Assembly: GCF_002968335.2 (NCBI RefSeq)
Contig: NZ_CP134398.1
Location: 1,798,001 to 1,862,000 of the forward strand
Length of the DNA: 64,000 nucleotides
Source of the DNA: Mycobacterium sp. ITM-2016-00316
GTDB lineage: Bacteria; Actinomycetota; Actinomycetes; Mycobacteriales; Mycobacteriaceae
Reading direction: 5' to 3'
Shown piece after piece: positions 7,971 to 17,444 of the stretch (positions are counted from its first letter, which is position 1; each line of letters starts with the position of its first letter). The notes under the pieces were generated by a model. It ran no database searches and had not been told where the DNA came from. It worked only from the letters and a program-made list of their open reading frames with translations. A program made the position numbers and the translations under genes.

Positions 7971-9499
7971 TTTCCGGAGAGCCATTCGTACGCTAACTGT
8001 CCTGCATTTTCGCCGTAGATGGCGCCGACTGTGCCAAGGGTGGCGGCCCCGATGAACACGCCGGGAGGGCCACCGAACGCACCAATCTCAGCGCCGACAG
8101 CCCCAAGCGCCCACGCGCCAGCCATTCCACCACCCGTCTTCGCTGCCACCTGTCCGACAGGTGCGCCGTTCTGTATTTCGTACAGTCCGACTCCGAAGCC
8201 GACGAGATTTCCGGCGACACCCAGGCGACTGCCGACCGACTTCAGCGCCTCCACGTCGCTTGGTGTGTACGTCTTGACCGACTCTTCCCAGTGGCTGCCG
8301 GTTGGGAGGGAATCGGCGGTCCTGTCGAATGCTTCCTTTATTCCAGCCATCGGCTTTCCCGCCGCGGAAGCGGCATCGACCAATTCCTTGGGGATGATGC
8401 CGTGGGACATGCTGCTCGCGGCCTGTGCCGCGCCATCGGGCGACATTCCCGCCTGCACGAGCTGTTCCTCTACGCGGGAAATCACCAAGGCGCGAGCGTC
8501 GGACTGGCTCTGGTTGATTAGTGCGGTTGCTTGGTCAGGAGAGATCGGCGGTGTATCGAGCAAGCCCTGTTCGAGTTTCTGTTGGAGGTCGAGTCGAGTC
8601 CGGGCCTGGCTACGTGCATCGCCTCCGAGAACCGGGTCCGCGGGAAGCGGGCCGAGTGAGTTTGCTGTGTGGTAGTCATCGAGACGTTGGCCGGCGTAAC
8701 GAACCTCTTCAAGCGACGCGGTCGGATTGTTGACGGTCGCGTAGTCACGGAGGCGCCCGGCCGCTGCTTGCTTCTCCGGTGTCCACGGTCCAGGTGAGCC
8801 GACGATCGCTTGGTCGGCCGCGCGCTGTCCACTGCCATATTGATCCGCGTCAGCAATTGCATTCTCGGTCGAAGCCGCTTCCTGTCGGCCTTCACTATCT
8901 GTCAAAGGGCTCGACTCATAGCCTTCCGAGGCCATTTCGAGGCGGGACGTGTCCAGTTGACTGGCGTAGCCGTCGCGAATTGCGTTCATCTCGTCGACCG
9001 CCTGCCGCGTTCTGTCAATCGCCAGTTGTTCGAGTTCAGACGTGTCTACGGGTTGGCCGTTGGCGTTGGCGAAAGCGATCTCACGAGTGATCTGGTCATC
9101 GATCATGCGGAGTGCTGCGTTGAGGTTGCCGACCGAAATATCCCCACTACGCTGAGCTTCAGCCAAGGTAGCTGCGATGTTCTGTAGGTCCACAGCCACG
9201 CGATCAAGTTGCTCGCGATTGAGCTGCAGGGACTCCGTGGCCCGACGAACTTCGGCCGAGTCGTTGATTGGATGCCCGCCTCCGTCTTGGCGGTCCCATG
9301 CGGCCTCGAATCGCTGCTTAGCGGCTAGAAACTCTTCCGTTGTCTCGCTAGTACACACTCCGGCGCCGCGAAATGCGGTGGCGAGTTCGCTGATCTCCCC
9401 AGGCGACCCGCTCTGGACCGTGCGATTCAGTTGCCACGGGTCGCCGCCAGCATTCGCGGCGAGATTGTCAGCGTCGAGGTGCCGAAACTGATCGGTCAT
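7967..9499 (-). CDS. Mycobacterial ESX substrate-like protein with C-terminal Gly-rich domain
   Basis: A 510-residue protein starting MTDQFRHLDADNLAANAGG. The N-terminal 150 residues (WQLNRTVQSGSPGEISEL, then FLAAKQRFEAAWDRQDGGG) match the helical module that begins many mycobacterial proteins misnamed 'putative alpha/beta hydrolase', which are linked to type VII (ESX) secretion. The middle is helical and Gln/Ala-rich. The last 80 residues are Gly-rich and hydrophobic (VGFGVGLYEIQNG, GGMAGAWALGAVGAEIGAFG) and could insert into a membrane, as in pore-forming toxin tails. Six bases upstream is a DUF2563 gene, which often precedes such substrates. Export and a toxin-like role are inferred. Confidence 0.7.
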   Translation of the reverse strand: MTDQFRHLDADNLAANAGGDPWQLNRTVQSGSPGEISELATAFRGAGVCTSETTEEFLAAKQRFEAAWDRQDGGGHPINDSAEVRRATESLQLNREQLDRVAVDLQNIAATLAEAQRSGDISVGNLNAALRMIDDQITREIAFANANGQPVDTSELEQLAIDRTRQAVDEMNAIRDGYASQLDTSRLEMASEGYESSPLTDSEGRQEAASTENAIADADQYGSGQRAADQAIVGSPGPWTPEKQAAAGRLRDYATVNNPTASLEEVRYAGQRLDDYHTANSLGPLPADPVLGGDARSQARTRLDLQQKLEQGLLDTPPISPDQATALINQSQSDARALVISRVEEQLVQAGMSPDGAAQAASSMSHGIIPKELVDAASAAGKPMAGIKEAFDRTADSLPTGSHWEESVKTYTPSDVEALKSVGSRLGVAGNLVGFGVGLYEIQNGAPVGQVAAKTGGGMAGAWALGAVGAEIGAFGGPPGVFIGAATLGTVGAIYGENAGQLAYEWLSGK

Positions 9500-9505
9500 T
9501 GCCAG

Positions 9506-9817
9506 TCAGCCGATGGTGCGTGCAGCCGAGTCCAGATTCTGTTGACTCGCCGCGTCTTCCGTTGCAAACATCGCCGCACCGGACTTCGCCTTCTGAGCCA
9601 AGATCTCAAATCCCTGTCGACTTGCGTGCATGGCGGCCACTTGCGCTTCGTGGTGTCGTTGCAGAGCGCCTTGGAACTCGTGCGCGGCGTCGAAGTCGCC
9701 GAACACACCACTTGGCATAGGCGCCGAAGCAAAGTGATTAGCTCCACGCCGCACGATCTCTCCAGCGCTCGCCGAGAAATCCGCCCCCATCCGCAGCAGA
9801 TCGGTATCGATGATCAT
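9506..9817 (-). CDS. DUF2563 family protein
   Basis: A 103-residue protein. ATG 9817 is preferred over the GTG two codons upstream because GGGGAG lies about seven bases before it. The sequence pattern (IDTDLLRMGADFSASAGE, then MPSGVFGDFDAAHEFQGAL) matches the mycobacterial DUF2563 family, which is WXG100-sized, all-helical and found beside ESX substrate genes. Family members probably act as secretion partners or chaperones of the downstream large protein, by analogy with EsxA/EsxB-type pairs. No WXG motif is seen. It is the first gene of a minus-strand operon with the 510-aa protein and the membrane protein. Confidence 0.75.
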   Translation of the reverse strand: MIIDTDLLRMGADFSASAGEIVRRGANHFASAPMPSGVFGDFDAAHEFQGALQRHHEAQVAAMHASRQGFEILAQKAKSGAAMFATEDAASQQNLDSAARTIG

Positions 9818-9885
9818 GTGCACTCCCCTCGCCAGGAGAGTCTATCGGGTCCTGCTTACCCGCTACTACACCGATTTCTCTTGCG

Positions 9886-10338
9886 TTACTGCACCTCGAA
9901 GCCGTACTTCACCAGCGGCGCAAGAGGCTCGGCGTTGTGTCCTTCGGCGAGAAACAACCATCTGAGGCCCACTTCATCAGACCGGGCGGCGTACCGGTGG
10001 GCGCCGTCGATTGCAGCGATATCGGCGCGCAGGTCTTCTTCTCTTTCGTATACGCCTACGGTCATCGCCAGACCCCCGGGGGCTGTGAGACAGATGCCTG
10101 AGTCGGATGCGCGAGGCAGTGGCGGATCGGGGAGATCCTCGATGATCATCGGTCCGCCGCATGCTGCGACGATCCATGCGAATCCGTACGGCGTCCGGAA
10201 CGGCTGGAGCGGTGGAGTCGTTGGTTGAGTCATCGCGGGCGCAGTAGTGGTGCCCGGCGTAGGCGAATCAGATCGCTCATTAATCAAGTACGTGATCCCA
10301 GCGGCGGCAATCACAGCCAAGAGTGCCGAGTCAATCAC
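9886..10338 (-). CDS. Membrane-anchored hypothetical protein
   Basis: A 150-residue protein from GTG 10338. The N-terminal segment (SALLAVIAAAGITYLI) is a probable membrane anchor or uncleaved signal; a Thr/Pro-rich linker follows (TPGTTTAPAMTQPTTPP), then a globular domain likely outside the membrane. This layout is common for small mycobacterial cell-wall proteins. There is no lipobox cysteine. It lies 68 bases upstream of the DUF2563 gene on the same strand, so it may be in the same transcription unit. Family not recognised. Confidence 0.6.
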   Translation of the reverse strand: MIDSALLAVIAAAGITYLINERSDSPTPGTTTAPAMTQPTTPPLQPFRTPYGFAWIVAACGGPMIIEDLPDPPLPRASDSGICLTAPGGLAMTVGVYEREEDLRADIAAIDGAHRYAARSDEVGLRWLFLAEGHNAEPLAPLVKYGFEVQ

Positions 10339-10416
10339 AATGATCGCCTTGCTACGGCGCAGAGACGCGTCCAGAAACTGGCTGCCGGCATTCCACCATC
10401 ACTCACAGCCAAGTTT

Positions 10417-10737
10417 CTACCTCACAGAGGTTCGGTGCATGTAGATCGAGCTGCGCTGGTCGCTGGGGCTGTTGTCCACTCCGATGCGCGCCCCGGAATC
10501 GAGCAGGCGCTCGGCAAGTGCATTGCCCGCCGCGTCAGGGACAGGCGTCCGGGGTACTCCGCCGTGGTCAAGTGGCTGGCTGCGCGACTTCCGGACGGTG
10601 GGCGGCAATTCCAGGGCGGTGATCTGGATCGGGGCGCGGCGGAAGTGATGGAGGCTTTCCTTCTCTTCACCGGCGATCCTGCAGCCATCCGGCTGCGCGA
10701 CCTACTGGCTTCGGTCGGAGGCAGAGTAGTTTTCCAT
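10417..10737 (-). pseudogene. Possible small broken gene (in-frame amber at codon 12)
   Basis: An ATG at 10737 with an upstream GAGGGA starts MENYSASDRSQ, then meets TAG. The same frame continues open to 10417 with protein-like sequence (VAQPDGCRIAGEEKESLHHF, later PDAAGNALAERLLDSGARIG). Third-position G/C in this frame counts near 80%, against under 70% for the competing plus-strand frame, so this strand looks the more likely coding one. The stretch from 10339 to 10802 holds no other convincing gene. It sits at the left edge of the defence island. Not recognised, and could be chance. Confidence 0.3.
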
Positions 10738-10802
10738 GCCGGAGTCCCTCACGGACGCCGATAAAGCGTGGTCTTCTCGCAGCCCCGGGTTAGCCTGCGA
10801 GC

Positions 10803-13800
10803 GTGGATGTCGGACTTTACGAAACGTTGCTCACCGAGCGCCTGAATTCGGCACTCGCTCATGACACTGGACTACAGGCTGCGCTCAGCGCAGTAGACGA
10901 CGCCGAACAGGCACTCGTCCTCGCTCGGCACCTCAGCCCACTCATCGAGCGCCAACTGCGAGCAGCCCGAGGTGCGGACGAACGAGCGCAGCTGACCCGA
11001 AAGATTCTTGCCGCACTTGGGGACTCCGACCTACTGTCCGAGAACATCTACCAAGATGACCCGACCAAGATCCGGCGGTTGGATGCTGTGACGGCTGATG
11101 TGGTGGGTTCGGTTCGGCCGCCACGGCCGGCGACGCCACTGTCGGATGCCGCACTGATGACCAACGCGCGCAACGAACCAACCTTGGCTGCCGAGCTGCG
11201 GGCGGAGCTTGCCAGTGCTGACCAAGTCGACTTGCTCTGCGCATTTGTGAAATGGCACGGTCTACGCCTGCTCGAGCGTGAGCTCAACGAACTGCGCGAA
11301 CGCGGGGTTCCATTGCGGGTCATCACCACCACCTATATCGGTGCCACCGACGCCAAGGCGCTGGACCGGCTGGTCGATGAGTTTGGTGCCGAGGTCCGCA
11401 TCAACTACGACACCAACATGACACGGCTGCACGCGAAGGCGTGGCTGGTGCGGCGCAACACGGGGTTCCATACCGCATACGTCGGCTCGTCGAACCTGTC
11501 GCACTCAGCGTTGGTGGACGGCCTCGAATGGAATGTGCGGCTGTCGGCGATCGCCACGCCGCACCTACTGGAGAAGTTCCGTGCCACATTCGACTCCTAC
11601 TGGGAGAACCGTGATTTCGAGCCCTATCAGCCCGCCGCGGACGGTGATCGACTGCGCAACGCCCTCGAGGTCGCGTCAGGCAAGAAAGCGCGCGATCCCT
11701 TCGAGATCACTCTGTCGGGATTGGAAGTCACGGCGAAGCCGTACCAGGCCGAGCTGCTCGAACAGCTGGATGCCGAACGGGTGCTGCACGACCGGCACCG
11801 CAACCTGATCGTCGCGGCGACAGGCACTGGTAAGACAGCGATCGCCGCGCTCGACTACCGCCGTCTCCGCGAAGCGCGCGGCGCAAATCTGAAGCTGCTG
11901 TTTGTGGCGCACCGCAAGGAGATCCTTGAGCAAGCGCGCAGGATGTACCGGGAAGTCCTCACCGACGGCACATTCGGCGAGTTGCTGGTGGCTGGTCAGC
12001 AGCCGGAGAAGTGGCGTCATGTCTTCGCGAGCATTCAGTCGCTGACGACTGAACGGCTTTCGTCTATTGAGCCGAGCCATTTCGATATCGTCGTCGTCGA
12101 CGAGTTTCATCATGCGCAGGCGGCGTCTTACCAACGGTTACTCGACCACATCAACCCCGTCGAACTGCTCGGTCTCACCGCGACCCCGGAACGTAGCGAC
12201 GGAGTCGACGTCCGATCCTTCTTTGACGGACGTACGGCAGCCGAATTGCGGCTATGGGATGCCCTTGAACAAAATCTGCTATGCCCGTTTCACTACTTCG
12301 GCATCCATGACAACACGGACCTTGAAGCATTGCAGTGGAAACGCGGCGGATATGACGTCGCGCAGTTGAACGCGCTCTATACCGGCAACGACGCGCGCAC
12401 GCGGATCGTCCTCGACCAGCTGCGCGACAAGATCACTGACGTCAGCGACATGCGTGCACTCGGATTCTGCGTCAGCGTTGATCACGCTCGCTACATGGCG
12501 GAGAAGTTCGAAGCTGCCGGGATCCCGGCTCGGGCCGTTGTCGGTCTCGACGACACAGCTGACAGGCGCGGCGCACTAGCCGCGCTGCGAGACCGAGACA
12601 TCAACGTGCTCTTCACCGTTGACCTTTTCAACGAAGGTCTCGACATCCCGCTCGTGGACACCGTGCTGTTCCTTCGGCCCACCGAAAGTGCCACTGTATT
12701 CCTCCAACAGCTCGGCCGCGGATTGCGGCTTGCGCCCGGCAAGTCGGTCTTGACGGCCCTGGACTTCGTGGGACATCAACGCCGCGAATTCAGATTTGAC
12801 CAGCGGTTCCAGGCGCTCACTGGCTTGGCGCGCAAGCAGCTTGAACGGCAAGTGGAGGAGGGGTTCCCGTTCCTTCCATCGGGTAGCCAGATCATCCTCG
12901 ATGCGGTGGCGAAGGAGCTCGTCCTTGCCAATGTGAGACAGCAGGTTTCGCCGAAGAAGACCGCTCTGATCGCCGAGATACGTTCCTACCAGCATCACGA
13001 CCTCTCGGGCTATCTCGACGAGTACGAGCGAAGCCTCGACGACATTTTGCGCCCCGGGCGATCGTGGACCACACTTTGTCGCGATGCAGGCAAGCTGAGT
13101 GATCAGCCTGGGCAGCGAGAGTCGGATCTAGTGAAGCGGCTTAAGGCCGTCGCGCACGTGGACGACCGTCGCCGTGCCGACGCCTATCAGGCGTTGCTCG
13201 GCGGCGTCACTCTGGGCGGCTCCGTCACTGAACGCCGCCTGGCTGAGATGCTGTTTTACTCGTTGTTTCCCAATGGCGGTGGATTCGATAACGCCGCAGA
13301 TGGCGTGAGTGCCGTACAGGCTGAACAGGTCGCCGACGAGATGAGGCAGATCGTCGACATCGCCTTCGACGCCGCGCGACGCAGCACCTACGACCTGGGC
13401 GCATTCATCCCGACGCTGTCCGACGTGCCGTTATCGCTCCACGCGACGTACTCGCGTGAGGAGATCTTGGCAGCCCTTGGTTGGACTGCCGAGGGACGTA
13501 GTCCGGCGACGATGCGCGAGGGTGTCGCGTGGTGCCCGGCGGTGAATGCCGACGCCTTCCTAATCACGCTCAAGAAGTCCGATACCGACTATTCGCCGAC
13601 GACGATGTATCGGGACTTCGCGCTGAGTCACGACCTGTTCCACTGGGAGTCCCAGTCGACGACGTCAGCGGCCTCGCCGACCGGGCATCGGTACATCAAC
13701 CACCGCACTACCGGCTCGCACATTCTGCTGTTCGTGCGGGAGACCAAGAAGTCCGTGTTCGGCGACGGTGCACCGTACGTATTCCTGGGCCCGGCGGACT

Positions 13801-13901
13801 ACGTGTCACATGAGGGGGAGCGGCCGATGGCGATCACGTGGCGCTTAAGGCAGTCGATGCCAGCGGAGGTGTACCTGGGGGCGCGGGCCGCGGTTGCGTG
13901 A
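10803..13901 (+). CDS. PLD-nuclease/DEAD helicase/DUF3427 fusion protein
   Basis: A 1,032-residue protein from GTG 10803. Residues about 110-290 form a phospholipase D-like domain with one HxK motif (LHAKAWLV near 209) followed by GSSNLS. An SF2 helicase core follows: Walker A AATGTGKT near 340, DEFH near 433, TATPERSDG, and motif VI QQLGRGLR. The last 150 residues carry the DUF3427 pattern (SHDLFHWESQS, later GSHILLFVRETKKS). Proteins with this exact three-part plan are frequent in bacterial defence loci. It could track or unwind invading DNA and cut it with the PLD-type site. It leads the plus-strand set of the island, 156 bases before the next gene. A similar fold occurs in type III-like restriction enzymes. 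Confidence 0.85.
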   Translation: MDVGLYETLLTERLNSALAHDTGLQAALSAVDDAEQALVLARHLSPLIERQLRAARGADERAQLTRKILAALGDSDLLSENIYQDDPTKIRRLDAVTADVVGSVRPPRPATPLSDAALMTNARNEPTLAAELRAELASADQVDLLCAFVKWHGLRLLERELNELRERGVPLRVITTTYIGATDAKALDRLVDEFGAEVRINYDTNMTRLHAKAWLVRRNTGFHTAYVGSSNLSHSALVDGLEWNVRLSAIATPHLLEKFRATFDSYWENRDFEPYQPAADGDRLRNALEVASGKKARDPFEITLSGLEVTAKPYQAELLEQLDAERVLHDRHRNLIVAATGTGKTAIAALDYRRLREARGANLKLLFVAHRKEILEQARRMYREVLTDGTFGELLVAGQQPEKWRHVFASIQSLTTERLSSIEPSHFDIVVVDEFHHAQAASYQRLLDHINPVELLGLTATPERSDGVDVRSFFDGRTAAELRLWDALEQNLLCPFHYFGIHDNTDLEALQWKRGGYDVAQLNALYTGNDARTRIVLDQLRDKITDVSDMRALGFCVSVDHARYMAEKFEAAGIPARAVVGLDDTADRRGALAALRDRDINVLFTVDLFNEGLDIPLVDTVLFLRPTESATVFLQQLGRGLRLAPGKSVLTALDFVGHQRREFRFDQRFQALTGLARKQLERQVEEGFPFLPSGSQIILDAVAKELVLANVRQQVSPKKTALIAEIRSYQHHDLSGYLDEYERSLDDILRPGRSWTTLCRDAGKLSDQPGQRESDLVKRLKAVAHVDDRRRADAYQALLGGVTLGGSVTERRLAEMLFYSLFPNGGGFDNAADGVSAVQAEQVADEMRQIVDIAFDAARRSTYDLGAFIPTLSDVPLSLHATYSREEILAALGWTAEGRSPATMREGVAWCPAVNADAFLITLKKSDTDYSPTTMYRDFALSHDLFHWESQSTTSAASPTGHRYINHRTTGSHILLFVRETKKSVFGDGAPYVFLGPADYVSHEGERPMAITWRLRQSMPAEVYLGARAAVA

Positions 13902-14057
13902 TGTAGCCGATGTAGCAAACGACACGCCGAAGCACACCCGGCCGCAGCCCGCAATTTCTAGCGACCCCCGTCAATATTTGCTGCCGTAGGCCGGATATCG
14001 GCCGATTGGTCGGTGACTTGTCCTAAAGTGCCTATCAGTTGTTCAAGGGGAGGCGCA

Positions 14058-17000
14058 TTGTCGGACAATCGAACCTTGTCGGAGTGGATCAGCGACGAGG
14101 AGTACCGCTGGCGTGCGCTGTTGCAGCCTGTCAGCCTGGTGATCGAGGCCGACTTCTCCGAGGATGATATCCGCGAGGCGCAGCGCAAATTTGGGGCCAC
14201 GGTCCGTCAGCTTGAGAAGCAAGAGATTCCGTATCGCAAGATTATCAAGCGTTACCCGGCGTTGACCCTGCTGACGTTGGTGGGGCATGCCGCGCTGGCC
14301 TACGACCACGGCGCGTATTGGGAAAGTTACTGGGACGAGCTGGGGATGGCTCGCAACGCCGACTTCGAGAACGACATCCGGCGGAGCATCGTCGACATCC
14401 TCGACAAGTTCTCGCTGGCAAGATTCCCCGACATCGAACGCGACAGCAACCGCAAGTACGTCATGATGCTCGCCCTGCACGCGGGCATACCGATCCACTC
14501 ATTACGTGACCTGCTGGTCGTCATCCATGAGCACATCACACAAGGGCGCCCGGCAACCGGGGCCGCCGTCATGGAATGGCTGCAGGAACCTGGCAAGGAA
14601 TACCGGACGTCCACGTTGGACGTGCCAGTGCGGAACTTCTTGATCAACGGCGCTGAATTCGCCGCCGACATCCTCGACCGAATCATCGAGTTCATCCAGG
14701 AAGCGACAGTCGACCCGACCATCTTCGATCGCGAGTTGAATGCCGGGACCACAGGTTTGCCCACTGTGCTGCTCGAAGAGTTGGTTCAGCAGCTCAAAGA
14801 CGCGCCCCTACACATCCGGAGGCGTCGCATCGGCGCCGGCACGTTGGCGCAACCATCGGTGACCTACTTGGTCGACGACGACGAGATTGTCCTGGAACTG
14901 CCCACGCCTACGGATGGCACCGACTCACCCTGGCGGGTCTCGTTCGACGGCGAAGTGCGGGAAATACTCGCGGGCCGACGCTGGGGCGAGGGAAACCAGA
15001 CTGCCGTCGCGCGCGCTGCGGTGCCGGGCCCAGTTCGTGAAGCTATCGTGTCCCATCCGGACACCCCATCTTCATCCATCGCGTTGGTCGTGCAATCGGA
15101 CCCGCTCCTCATCTTTGATGAGACGGGGCGGTGGATCGCCCGGCGTGACGGTCTGAAGGACTGCGTATGGGCGGTGTTTCCCGAGGACCACCAACTGGTG
15201 GATGCCTACTCAAAGCAACCTGTTGAGTATCGCGACACGGGAAATCCCGCAGGCTGGCACCGTTGGCGAAGCGTGTTCGTCGAACTCGACGACATCGGCG
15301 CTCTGCAGCTGTACCGGGACGGCACGGCGGTGGGTACGCAGCGCCTAGTTCGCAAGGACGCCCGTCCGCGTTTCGTGCTGAGCGAGCCGGCGGTCGGTGT
15401 ACTCACGCCAGAGGGGCGCTCCGTTTATACCCAGCGCCCCTGGGTGATCCTGCCATCGACCCACGCGGATCCGCCTCCAGAATGGAAAGTCCAGGTTCGC
15501 CGAGTGGGCGAGACCGATTTCTTGGTTAACGAGACGTGGCTGGGCGAGGATGAGGAGACCAGCGTCGATCCGTTCGACGACGCCGAGGAAGCCCAGCTCG
15601 GATACTTCGAAATTCTGGTGACCGGTCCGATGGGTTCGGATGCCCGCTGCGTTGTGTACGTGTTTGAGGGCCTCCACGCTGGCTTTGAGCCTGTCATTCG
15701 GGTACCAGCGCTGGGCGGCTTGTCTGTCTGCACCGCAGTGGTCGAGGCTGAAGGATGCGAGGGCCTTCCTCACGAGCCGATCACGTTCGACAGTCGCGTA
15801 ATCGAGCGGAAGCTCGATGTCCGTAACGACGTCATCGCCGATTCGGTCATTCTTCGACCCCCGCACGTCGAGATCCGTAGCGGTGAAGCCGGGGTCCCTA
15901 TCGCGTGGCGAATGACTCCTGATGTCAACGATCCCGAAGACTTCGCCCAAGATCGATTCGTCGCGATTCGCGCGCCGGGGATCGGTCGAGTCGATTTCGG
16001 CTACTTCTCCGATCTTGGCGATCTGATCCAAGCCGACACGAGTCCCCGACGTCGGCAGAACGACGTATTCGAGACGCGGACCCAGCAATTCGCCGATACG
16101 GCGCGCCACCATCCGACGGGCCGCGTGGTGGCCACCTTGCATACCGAAGCCGGTCCAGTCGACGTCACCGTTCTCCTAGCGCGTCCGCGGTTGTTGGCCT
16201 CTGCTGTGCATCTGGTGAACAACGCACTGGAATTCAGCGACGTTGCGTCGGTCGATGACCTCGCCGTGCACGTCTGGAGAATGACCGCTCCTTGGCAGCC
16301 CCCGGAATCATTCCCGGTGGTCGACGGGAGCGCGACGTTGCCCGATCATTTCATTGGACACGGTGAGCTGCGGTGCCAGCTCTTCGTCGACGACCCGTGG
16401 GTGGCCGTGGACCCACCGGCGGCCCCGTCTGCGTCCGCGTTCCAAATCGAGCAGCCGGGCTGGTGTGCCGACGGCACAGCAGAACAGGTGATGCTTGCCC
16501 GGCACGTCGCCACGGGCGAATCCGCTCTCGACGAAGTGAGCGTGCGGCCCGAAGTCTGGACCGCGATGGCCCGGTTGCACGCCGATGGCAAACCTAAGCG
16601 TTTCGCAGGTCTGATCAGAATCTTGACCGCAGATCCTCGACCCGCGTTGGAATGTTTGGGCGACAGCACGATCTCTGCCAACGACAAGATGGCCATGCTG
16701 ATCCGCAGTGAACTCGTCAACCACAACTTCACGGCTGACGACACCTCGAACGAGCTGCATCCACATCCATGGTTCGGGTGCATGGTTGAACTCGCCGACC
16801 TGCCGTCGCTTCATCACCGCCGCCATAAAGTTCCCGCCGAGCGCGCAGAGACGTTGGCCTACTTGCGAGACCGCGGCGGCGAACCACTCACGGAGCTACT
16901 GCGCACGGGTAAGACCGCAAAATTCCACGACACTTGCTTTGATTCTTCGGTACTGGAGTTGAGCTTCGTCCCGGGTAACCGCATCGAATCGAAACTCCAC

Positions 17001-17444
17001 GAGATCCAGCAAGTGCCCCACGCGCAGCTGGACCATGCGAACCTCAGGGCCGGCATCTATGAGGCGTTGTGCGGGCGAACCCAGTGGGGAGCATTCGGAT
17101 GGTCATCAAACTTTGAGCAGCAGTTGTCGATGGTCCTCACGCCGCTCAAACGCGCCTCGCGCCTCGCGCACGAGACCATCACCATGCGCCAGGACGGGGT
17201 GCGCGGCATCGATACCGTCGAGCACCCGTGGATGCTGATGTCCGTCCAGTCACTGACCCTTGCGTTCCTTGCGCGCCTCGAGGCCTACGGTCGCATCGAA
17301 GGCCGCTACCTGAACTCTGGCCTGCTCAGGGACTGGTCGCAGATGGCGAAGTTCTGTCCGACCATGGTGGCGAACGATTTATTGATCGCCGAGGCAGTAG
17401 TGCTCTATGACCGACGCGGCGACCTCATTGGAGAAGATGCATGA
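14058..17444 (+). CDS. Large unrecognised defence-island protein (DruH-like candidate)
   Basis: A 1,128-residue protein. TTG 14058 was chosen because AAGGGGAGG lies four bases before it; the frame opens further upstream without a ribosome site. I see no nuclease, ATPase, methylase or zinc motif. The N-terminal 250 residues are helical (EYRWRALLQPVSLVIEADFS), the middle is beta-rich with a GWHRWRSVFVELDDIGALQL strand set near residue 400, and the C-terminal 300 residues are helical. It overlaps the DUF1998 helicase gene by four bases, so the two are made together. A large domain-less protein coupled to a DUF1998 helicase is the layout of Druantia type III (DruH-DruE). That label is inference from architecture, not a sequence match. 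Confidence 0.6.
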   Translation: MSDNRTLSEWISDEEYRWRALLQPVSLVIEADFSEDDIREAQRKFGATVRQLEKQEIPYRKIIKRYPALTLLTLVGHAALAYDHGAYWESYWDELGMARNADFENDIRRSIVDILDKFSLARFPDIERDSNRKYVMMLALHAGIPIHSLRDLLVVIHEHITQGRPATGAAVMEWLQEPGKEYRTSTLDVPVRNFLINGAEFAADILDRIIEFIQEATVDPTIFDRELNAGTTGLPTVLLEELVQQLKDAPLHIRRRRIGAGTLAQPSVTYLVDDDEIVLELPTPTDGTDSPWRVSFDGEVREILAGRRWGEGNQTAVARAAVPGPVREAIVSHPDTPSSSIALVVQSDPLLIFDETGRWIARRDGLKDCVWAVFPEDHQLVDAYSKQPVEYRDTGNPAGWHRWRSVFVELDDIGALQLYRDGTAVGTQRLVRKDARPRFVLSEPAVGVLTPEGRSVYTQRPWVILPSTHADPPPEWKVQVRRVGETDFLVNETWLGEDEETSVDPFDDAEEAQLGYFEILVTGPMGSDARCVVYVFEGLHAGFEPVIRVPALGGLSVCTAVVEAEGCEGLPHEPITFDSRVIERKLDVRNDVIADSVILRPPHVEIRSGEAGVPIAWRMTPDVNDPEDFAQDRFVAIRAPGIGRVDFGYFSDLGDLIQADTSPRRRQNDVFETRTQQFADTARHHPTGRVVATLHTEAGPVDVTVLLARPRLLASAVHLVNNALEFSDVASVDDLAVHVWRMTAPWQPPESFPVVDGSATLPDHFIGHGELRCQLFVDDPWVAVDPPAAPSASAFQIEQPGWCADGTAEQVMLARHVATGESALDEVSVRPEVWTAMARLHADGKPKRFAGLIRILTADPRPALECLGDSTISANDKMAMLIRSELVNHNFTADDTSNELHPHPWFGCMVELADLPSLHHRRHKVPAERAETLAYLRDRGGEPLTELLRTGKTAKFHDTCFDSSVLELSFVPGNRIESKLHEIQQVPHAQLDHANLRAGIYEALCGRTQWGAFGWSSNFEQQLSMVLTPLKRASRLAHETITMRQDGVRGIDTVEHPWMLMSVQSLTLAFLARLEAYGRIEGRYLNSGLLRDWSQMAKFCPTMVANDLLIAEAVVLYDRRGDLIGEDA

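Noticed and set aside
10225..10764. Plus-strand 179-codon frame before the island
   Set aside because: Its G/C third-position share is lower than that of the opposing frame and it overlaps the membrane-anchored gene.
10803..13901. Reading the PLD-helicase as DISARM DrmC/DrmD
   Set aside because: DrmC is a separate PLD protein and DrmD an SNF2-type helicase; here PLD, SF2 helicase and DUF3427 are fused, and the DISARM methylase and DrmB arrangement is missing.
13989..14003. GGCCG-5-CGGCC palindrome before the large unknown gene
   Set aside because: Arms of only five bases are expected by chance in such GC-rich DNA, and no T-run follows to make it a terminator.
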